From: Deltaproteobacteria bacterium
GTDB lineage: Bacteria; Myxococcota_A; UBA796; UBA2385
Reading direction: 5' to 3'
Length of the DNA stretch: 5,319 nucleotides
Assembly: GCA_016845285.1 (NCBI GenBank)
Contig: JAERSX010000695.1
Span: 1-5,319 of the forward strand
Below are positions 1-5,319 of this stretch, piece after piece. Position 1 is the first letter of the stretch, and the number at the start of each line of letters is the position of its first letter. A model generated the notes under the pieces. That model did no database searches, was not told the origin of the DNA, and saw only the letters and a program-made list of their open reading frames with translations. The translations under genes and the position numbers were made by a program.

Positions 1-171
1 GTCCAGGGCGAGAAGTCCATCGAGGCCCGCCGCACCGTGGGGCGTACGCTCAAGGTACGCAAGGGCTACCGCTACTGGCCCTGGGAAGGCGAGTACTGGG
101 CCGACGAGCTCGGCTACTACCGCATCGACACCAAGCCTGACTGTCCCGCCAACATGTCGGTGGGCCAGTAG
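1..171 (+). CDS. 3' end of an unrecognised gene (last 56 codons)
   Basis: Frame 1 is open from the first base to a TAG at 169-171 and gives 56 residues; the start lies outside the window. The product end is rich in aromatic residues, with a run reading KGYRYWPWEGEYWADELGYY, then RIDTKPDCPANMSVGQ and the stop. The balanced composition and strong G/C third positions look like real coding sequence rather than a shadow frame. I do not recognise the family. The density of Trp and Tyr suggests a folded C-terminal domain, possibly of an exported or surface protein, but no signal sequence can be seen because the N-terminus is missing. It converges on the minus-strand gene, with only 25 nt between the two stop codons, so it is unlikely to share regulation with the chaperone operon. 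Confidence 0.7.
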   Translation, partial: VQGEKSIEARRTVGRTLKVRKGYRYWPWEGEYWADELGYYRIDTKPDCPANMSVGQ

Positions 172-196
172 GGGCTCATCGAAGCTGCCGCAGCCG

Positions 197-1159
197 CTAC
201 TCGTCGTCGCCCTTCTTGCGACGACCGATGCGGAGGCGCCCGCCGCCCATGGCTGCGCCGAAGAGGTCGTCGAGTCCGCCGCCGCCGCCAGCCCCCGGGA
301 GGCTGCGCTGCACGGGTGGCTTGGGCGCGGGCTCTGGCTCGGGAGCTTCGATGACCACCGGCTCCGGCTCGACGATCTCGGTGATCACGGGGCCGGTGCT
401 GGCGGGTGCAGCCCGCAAGCTGAAGCGAGCGGTCTTCCGCTTCGAGCCTGGGCGGGCCCCCGAGGGTGAACCCGTAGACGGGGCACGGCGCACGACGGGC
501 AGAGACCTCTGGGTCCGCGCCAGAGTCCGTGCCGCATCGGCGACGTCCCCTTCGGTGGCCTCCATCGCAGCCTTCAGCTCTGGCCGCATGGGCAGATCGC
601 CCACCACCCCATGTCCTGTCATCTCCGGCGAGAACATCGAGGCCGTCGCCGAGGGCCGCCGCTTCGGCGGCGGTGGTGGTTCCGCCTTCTTGGGCGTGTT
701 CTTCGGTCGGCGCCACTTGGCCAGGGGATCGACAGCCTGAGACGTGGTCTTGGACTGCGCTGGTGCTCGAGGCTTGAGGTGCGGCGCGGGCTGTCGACGC
801 TCCTCTCCCAGCCTCAGGCTCACGGGTCCCAAGCCGATGGTGTCCTTGCCAGGCCTGCCGTTGGGATCCCAAGGGTCCTGCAGGCCGTACCGTACGAAGA
901 GGCGCTCGCTGGTGGCCACGTTCGGCCGCCCCCATCGCCGATGCCCCAGACGTGCCAGGGTGGGCTCGCCGAGTGCAGCGGCGCGGCCCGTGCGAGGCGC
1001 CACGGGGACCTTCAGCCGCTGGAGCGGACGGGAGACACGGGTCTCGCCCCGGCTCACCACCGCCAGGGCTCGCTCGTCCGTCACGACGGGCTCGGTCTCG
1101 CACGCTTGGTTGGGGGACGGCTCCGTGTCGGGCATGGGGGGATTGTCCCCCACTGCCAC
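197..1159 (-). CDS. Hypothetical Pro/Ala/Arg-rich disordered protein with a Gly-rich LDDLF tail (320 aa)
   Basis: I do not recognise this family. The frame runs from a GTG at 1159 to a TAG at 197-199. An ATG at 1135 (residue 9) is a credible alternative start because a GGGGGA lies about 10 nt ahead of it; the GTG has no clear ribosome site. The protein has no membrane segment or signal peptide. Most of it looks unstructured: a PPPPPKRRPS stretch near 161-170 and an EPEP-type Pro/Glu tract at about 263-282. The most ordered-looking part is residues 66-118, including SERLFVRYGLQDPWDPNGR at 84-102. The C-terminus is glycine-rich with LDDLFGAAM, then GRLRIGRRKK and an acidic end. This tail resembles the Gly/Phe linker of DnaJ proteins. 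The gene is divergent from grpE. The overlapping longer minus-strand frame is Arg/Ser-rich nonsense, which supports this frame. Confidence 0.72.
   Translation of the reverse strand: MAVGDNPPMPDTEPSPNQACETEPVVTDERALAVVSRGETRVSRPLQRLKVPVAPRTGRAAALGEPTLARLGHRRWGRPNVATSERLFVRYGLQDPWDPNGRPGKDTIGLGPVSLRLGEERRQPAPHLKPRAPAQSKTTSQAVDPLAKWRRPKNTPKKAEPPPPPKRRPSATASMFSPEMTGHGVVGDLPMRPELKAAMEATEGDVADAARTLARTQRSLPVVRRAPSTGSPSGARPGSKRKTARFSLRAAPASTGPVITEIVEPEPVVIEAPEPEPAPKPPVQRSLPGAGGGGGLDDLFGAAMGGGRLRIGRRKKGDDE
1137..1151 (-). repeat. Perfect short hairpin before the alternative start of the minus-strand gene
   Basis: On the minus strand the sequence reads GGGGGA, CAA, TCCCCC, a 6-bp perfect stem with a 3-nt loop, followed one base later by the ATG at 1135. 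If that ATG is the true start, the purine-rich 5' arm is also its only Shine-Dalgarno-like sequence and would be masked by the stem. If the GTG at 1159 is used, the repeat is simply coding sequence. The structure is plain; any regulatory role is inference. Confidence 0.35.
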
Positions 1160-1200
1160 GCAGTTGCAAGGGACGACGGAGCAGGAACGGTGGCGCTTGC

Positions 1201-1229
1201 TTGAGCCAGCACGGCACGGACGCGATAAT
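1201..1229 (+). promoter_or_regulatory. Sigma70-type promoter for grpE-dnaK-dnaJ
   Basis: A TTGAGC at 1201-1206 (four of six matches to TTGACA) is separated by exactly 17 bp from GATAAT at 1224-1229 (five of six matches to TATAAT). The predicted transcription start is near 1235-1237, leaving a leader of about 20 nt before the GTG of grpE. The preceding C makes the -35 read CTTGAG, which resembles a sigma32 -35 box, but the -10 does not resemble CCCCAT. The position, the spacing and the lack of a better candidate in the divergent gap support it. Confidence 0.6.
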
Positions 1230-1236
1230 CGCGTCC
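1218..1236. promoter_or_regulatory. 19-bp perfect palindrome over the -10 box; candidate operator
   Basis: The sequence GGACGCGATAATCGCGTCC has two 9-bp arms (GGACGCGAT and ATCGCGTCC) around one central A, with no mismatch. It covers the whole -10 hexamer and reaches the predicted transcription start, the classic place for a repressor to block RNA polymerase. It is neither the CIRCE element bound by HrcA (TTAGCACTC, 9 nt, GAGTGCTAA) nor the HAIR element bound by HspR. The regulator is unknown, and no regulator gene is seen in the window. Because arms this close together favour a protein-binding DNA site over an RNA hairpin, I read it as an operator; this is inference. Confidence 0.5.
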
Positions 1237-1240
1237 AAGT

Positions 1241-1248
1241 GGGAAGGA
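1241..1248 (+). promoter_or_regulatory. Ribosome binding site of grpE
   Basis: GGGAAGGA lies 7 nt ahead of the GTG at 1256 and starts only a few bases after the predicted transcription start. It supports the GTG as the translation start of grpE. Confidence 0.6.
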
Positions 1249-1255
1249 ATCACCA

Positions 1256-2425
1256 GTGAGCGGCCAAGACGGTACCGACGGTGGCGACGGGATCTTCGCC
1301 ATCGACATCGACGACGACGTACTCGCGGCCGCGCTGAGCGCCGTGGAGGAGCGCGCGCGCCCTTCCCGTGTCCCAGCTGCCAGGTCGGAGCCTGACCCTC
1401 TGACGTCGACGAACCCACCTCCCGGTGAATTCGACCTGCCCGACCTCGACAGCCTGGGCCTTCCGTCCGACCTCGAAGATCTGGCCGACGGAGAAGACGA
1501 CGCCCTGAACGAGCTCAGCGGTATCGAGGTCGTGCTCGATGAAGACGCCCTCGACGCCCACGCCGAGGCCGCCGAGCTCGAACAAGAGCAACGCAAGGCC
1601 ACCGCCGCTGAGCTCGACGCCCTGACCAGCCGCGTCGTCGACCTGGAGGACGCCCTCCGCGAAGAGAAGGAGGGACGGCTGCAGGATCAACGTCGCCTTC
1701 AGCACGTCGGCCGGGACCGCAACCGCCAGGTGGCCCTGGTTCGCCGCCTCGAGGACAAGTTGGGTCGCGTGGATCAACACCGACAAGGCCTCATGGACGA
1801 GCGCGACGAAGGCCTGGCCCGTGCCGAAAGGGCCGAGCACGAGCAGAACCTCGCCAAGCAAGAGCTGGCCCGCTACCGTGACCGCGCCCGGCGCGCTCAG
1901 GAAGACGTGCTGCGCCACGGGCCAGGCCCCGTGCTCCTCGCGATCCTGCCCGCCCTCGACAATCTCGAGCTGGCCATGTCGCACGCCGAAGCCGATCACG
2001 GCCGCCTCATCGAAGGCGTCTCGATGATCATCCAGCAGTTCCACCAGGGACTGGTCCGGTTGGGCGTGGTGCGCGTGCCCGCAGAACCCGGAGGTCCCTT
2101 CGACCCCGAGATCCATGAGGCCATGCTCGAGGAGCAGAGCGAAGTGCACCCCGTGGGCACCATCGCGCACGTCATCACACCGGGCTACCGACTCCAAGGT
2201 CGGCTCCTTCGGCCCGCCCGTGTGGCCGTCGTTCGCGCCGCCAGCACCTCGGGCGAGACCTGGGCGCCACCAGCCGAGTGGACTGAAGATGACCCCACCC
2301 AACCGGGAGCACGAGAGCCGGTTGACGACGATGACGGGGACTCCGAGCCAGCGCCCCCCGTCGTTGACCAGCTCGATATTCCAGTTGCGGAAGAGTTGAG
2401 TGCGGGAGAGCCCGAGGACACGTGA
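1256..2425 (+). CDS. grpE: Nucleotide exchange factor GrpE, long form with acidic extensions (389 aa)
   Basis: GrpE is the cytoplasmic co-chaperone that releases ADP from DnaK. The core is recognisable: ILPALDNLELAM at about 230-241, helices to about 272, then the beta domain with GGPFDPEIHEAM at 279-290, a GT at 301-302, and GYRLQGRLLRPARVAVV at 310-326, matching the family signature. A long Lys/Arg/Glu-rich coiled coil (about 104-220) precedes the core. Typical GrpE proteins are about 180-220 residues. This one adds an acidic, disordered N-terminal part (1-103, with DLPDLDSLGLP and many Asp/Glu), a longer coiled coil and an acidic C-terminal part (about 328-389, with a DDDDGDSE stretch). 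HGPGP at 221-225 interrupts the helix just before the core. The GTG start follows a good ribosome site. The gene heads the operon, 35 nt upstream of dnaK. Confidence 0.93.
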   Translation: MSGQDGTDGGDGIFAIDIDDDVLAAALSAVEERARPSRVPAARSEPDPLTSTNPPPGEFDLPDLDSLGLPSDLEDLADGEDDALNELSGIEVVLDEDALDAHAEAAELEQEQRKATAAELDALTSRVVDLEDALREEKEGRLQDQRRLQHVGRDRNRQVALVRRLEDKLGRVDQHRQGLMDERDEGLARAERAEHEQNLAKQELARYRDRARRAQEDVLRHGPGPVLLAILPALDNLELAMSHAEADHGRLIEGVSMIIQQFHQGLVRLGVVRVPAEPGGPFDPEIHEAMLEEQSEVHPVGTIAHVITPGYRLQGRLLRPARVAVVRAASTSGETWAPPAEWTEDDPTQPGAREPVDDDDGDSEPAPPVVDQLDIPVAEELSAGEPEDT

Positions 2426-2447
2426 TACAAAGCTGGGGTTTTCCTGC

Positions 2448-2454
2448 AGGGGAG
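2448..2454 (+). promoter_or_regulatory. Ribosome binding site that fixes the dnaK start
   Basis: AGGGGAG lies 6 nt ahead of the ATG at 2461. An in-frame GTG at 2422 overlaps the grpE stop (GTGA) and would add 13 residues, but DnaK proteins normally begin just before the IGIDLGTTNS motif, so the ATG with this site is preferred. Confidence 0.65.
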
Positions 2455-2460
2455 TGTCCG

Positions 2461-4398
<1,938 letters not shown>

Positions 4399-4411
4399 GG
4401 GCCCGGCGCCC
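4399..4411 (+). repeat. Small GC hairpin in the dnaK-dnaJ gap
   Basis: GGGC and GCCC form a 4-bp stem around CCGGC right after the dnaK stop. The same GGGC, with the A before it, could instead pair with GCCCT at 4415-4419. There is no T-run, so this is not a terminator. It could affect mRNA stability or dnaJ translation, or be chance in GC-rich DNA. Confidence 0.25.
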
Positions 4412-4421
4412 ACAGCCCTGC

Positions 4422-4426
4422 GGAGG
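4422..4426 (+). promoter_or_regulatory. Ribosome binding site that favours a TTG start for dnaJ
   Basis: GGAGG ends 5 nt before TTG at 4432. An in-frame GTG at 4426 overlaps this site and has no other Shine-Dalgarno ahead of it. The TTG start gives MARRDYYEVLG, the usual beginning of a J domain, so TTG is preferred. Confidence 0.65.
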
Positions 4427-4431
4427 TGCGG

Positions 4432-5319
4432 TTGGCCAGGCGCGACTACTACGAGGTGCTCGGGGTGTCTCGTGCGGCTACGGCCGACGAGATCAAGAAG
4501 GCGTTCCGCAACCTTGCCCTGAAGCACCACCCGGACCGAAACCCGGACGACCCCAAGGCAGAGGTCCGCTTCCGCTTGGCTGCGGAGGCATACCAGGTGC
4601 TGGGCGACCCCGTCGAGCGCCAGCGCTACGACCGCCTCGGGCCCTTCTACCGGGCCGATGGTCGCCCACCCAGCCCCGAGGACATGGGGCACATGGTGGG
4701 AGAGGCGCTCTCGGGTCTCTTCAAGAAGCGCAAGCCCTCAGACAAGGGAGACGACCTGCGCTACACCATCTCGGTGAGCCTCGAGGACGTCGCCGCAGGC
4801 AGCCAGCGCACCATCGAGATCCTGCGCCAACGCTCGTGTCGCCCCTGCGGAGCCACTGGGGCAGAGAAGGACGGCGGCCTGCAGCCATGCAAGCACTGCG
4901 ACGGGACCGGCAAGTCACCCACCCGCCGCCTCTTCCGCAGCGCCTGTCCACACTGCGACGGCGCCGGGAAGCGGGTGGTCAAGCCCTGCGCCAAGTGCGG
5001 CGGCGAGGGCGTGCAGGAGCGGACGGAGCGGCTGCAGATCCGGGTTCCAGCCGGTGTGGCGACCGGACAGAAGCTCAAGGTGAAGGGCAAGGGCAACGAG
5101 GCTGCTGGTCGCAAGAAGCCTGGAGACCTGTACGTGCTCGTTAACGTCGAAGAACACCAGCTCTTCCGTCGACGGGGCACAGATCTCTTCTGCGAGCTAC
5201 CGCTCACCTTCTCCGAGGCTGTGCTCGGCGCCGAGGTGGAGGTCCCCACCCTGCGCACCGCTGCCCGGATCCGGATTCCTCCCGGCACCCCCTCAGACAA
5301 GATCTTCCGCATGAGCGGC
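4432..5319 (+). CDS. dnaJ: Co-chaperone DnaJ (Hsp40), 5' part, with unusual linker
   Basis: The frame is open to the window end (296 codons); family length of about 375 suggests that some 75-80 residues are missing. The J domain (about 4-68) has RRDYYEVLGV and the HPD triad at 33-35, which stimulates DnaK ATPase. The zinc-binding region has four CxxCxGxG-type motifs: CRPCGATG (136-143), CKHCDGTG (153-160), CPHCDGAG (172-179) and CAKCGGEG (186-193); the first has Ala where Gly is usual. The peptide-binding domains flank it (DDLRYTISVSLEDVAAG, then RVPAGV and later RIPPGT). Between J and peptide-binding domains there is no Gly/Phe-rich stretch; instead about 36 residues include DGRPPSPEDMGHMV and EALSGLFKKRK. 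By domain makeup this is a type I DnaJ rather than CbpA. It lies 33 nt after dnaK. Confidence 0.93.
   Translation, partial: MARRDYYEVLGVSRAATADEIKKAFRNLALKHHPDRNPDDPKAEVRFRLAAEAYQVLGDPVERQRYDRLGPFYRADGRPPSPEDMGHMVGEALSGLFKKRKPSDKGDDLRYTISVSLEDVAAGSQRTIEILRQRSCRPCGATGAEKDGGLQPCKHCDGTGKSPTRRLFRSACPHCDGAGKRVVKPCAKCGGEGVQERTERLQIRVPAGVATGQKLKVKGKGNEAAGRKKPGDLYVLVNVEEHQLFRRRGTDLFCELPLTFSEAVLGAEVEVPTLRTAARIRIPPGTPSDKIFRMSG

Noticed and set aside
184..194. GCTGCCGCAGC repeat between the two convergent stop codons, as a terminator
   Set aside because: It would give only a 4-bp stem with no T-run on either strand.
1200..1220. CTTGAGC as half of an HspR (HAIR) site or a sigma32 -35 box
   Set aside because: No matching second half (ACTCAAG) follows at 7 nt, and the -10 is GATAAT rather than CCCCAT-like.
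1218..1236. A divergent promoter for the minus-strand gene from the same palindrome (GATTAT on the minus strand)
   Set aside because: No -35-like hexamer lies about 17 bp upstream on the minus strand.
216..1395. Several + strand open frames opposite the hypothetical gene
   Set aside because: They overlap each other, have low-complexity Arg/Pro/Ser composition and no convincing starts, so they were taken as shadows of the minus-strand gene.
117..1418. A 433-codon minus-strand frame overlapping the hypothetical gene
   Set aside because: Its translation is a run of Arg, Ser and Ala, typical of a wrong frame in GC-rich DNA, and it runs into grpE and the upstream gene. The 320-codon frame has more natural composition.
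1250..2302. A 350-codon open frame on the minus strand opposite grpE
   Set aside because: It is a shadow of grpE codon bias; the + strand shows the GrpE signature and a good ribosome site.
2443..2450. CCTGCAGG palindrome ahead of dnaK
   Set aside because: An 8-bp palindrome is expected by chance and partly overlaps the ribosome site; no further symmetry surrounds it.

Overview
The window carries the front part of a grpE-dnaK-dnaJ chaperone operon from a high-GC bacterium. The coding regions show strong G/C preference at third codon positions. Several traits together suggest, but do not prove, a myxobacterium-like (Myxococcota, former Deltaproteobacteria) source: long acidic extensions on GrpE, a DnaJ whose Gly/Phe linker has been replaced, and a neighbouring Pro/Ala/Arg-rich disordered protein. 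No species can be named from sequence reading alone.

Layout. The first 171 bases are the 3' end of an unrecognised + strand gene. It faces a convergent minus-strand gene (197-1159), which encodes a 320-residue, mostly disordered protein with a striking C-terminal tail, GGGGGLDDLFGAAMGGG followed by basic residues. A divergent gap of about 96 bp follows. It holds a good sigma70-type promoter (TTGAGC, 17 bp, GATAAT) whose -10 box lies inside a perfect 19-bp palindrome, then a strong Shine-Dalgarno. From there run, all on the + strand and with 33-35 nt gaps, a long GrpE (389 aa), a full DnaK (645 aa) and a DnaJ cut by the window end (first 296 codons, TTG start).

How they work together. DnaJ delivers substrate and stimulates DnaK ATP hydrolysis, and GrpE exchanges ADP for ATP. 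All three are encoded on what looks like one transcript. No CIRCE (HrcA), HAIR (HspR) or convincing sigma32 element is visible upstream, so the palindrome over the -10 box is the best candidate for the control site.

Most interesting points: (1) the palindromic operator candidate; (2) DnaJ lacks the usual G/F-rich region, while the divergent neighbour ends in a G/F-like tail carrying an LDDLF element, which could be coincidence or a part supplied in trans; (3) the unusual GrpE, with acidic extensions at both ends, a roughly doubled coiled coil and an HGPGP break before the core. No mobile element, CRISPR array or RNA gene was seen.
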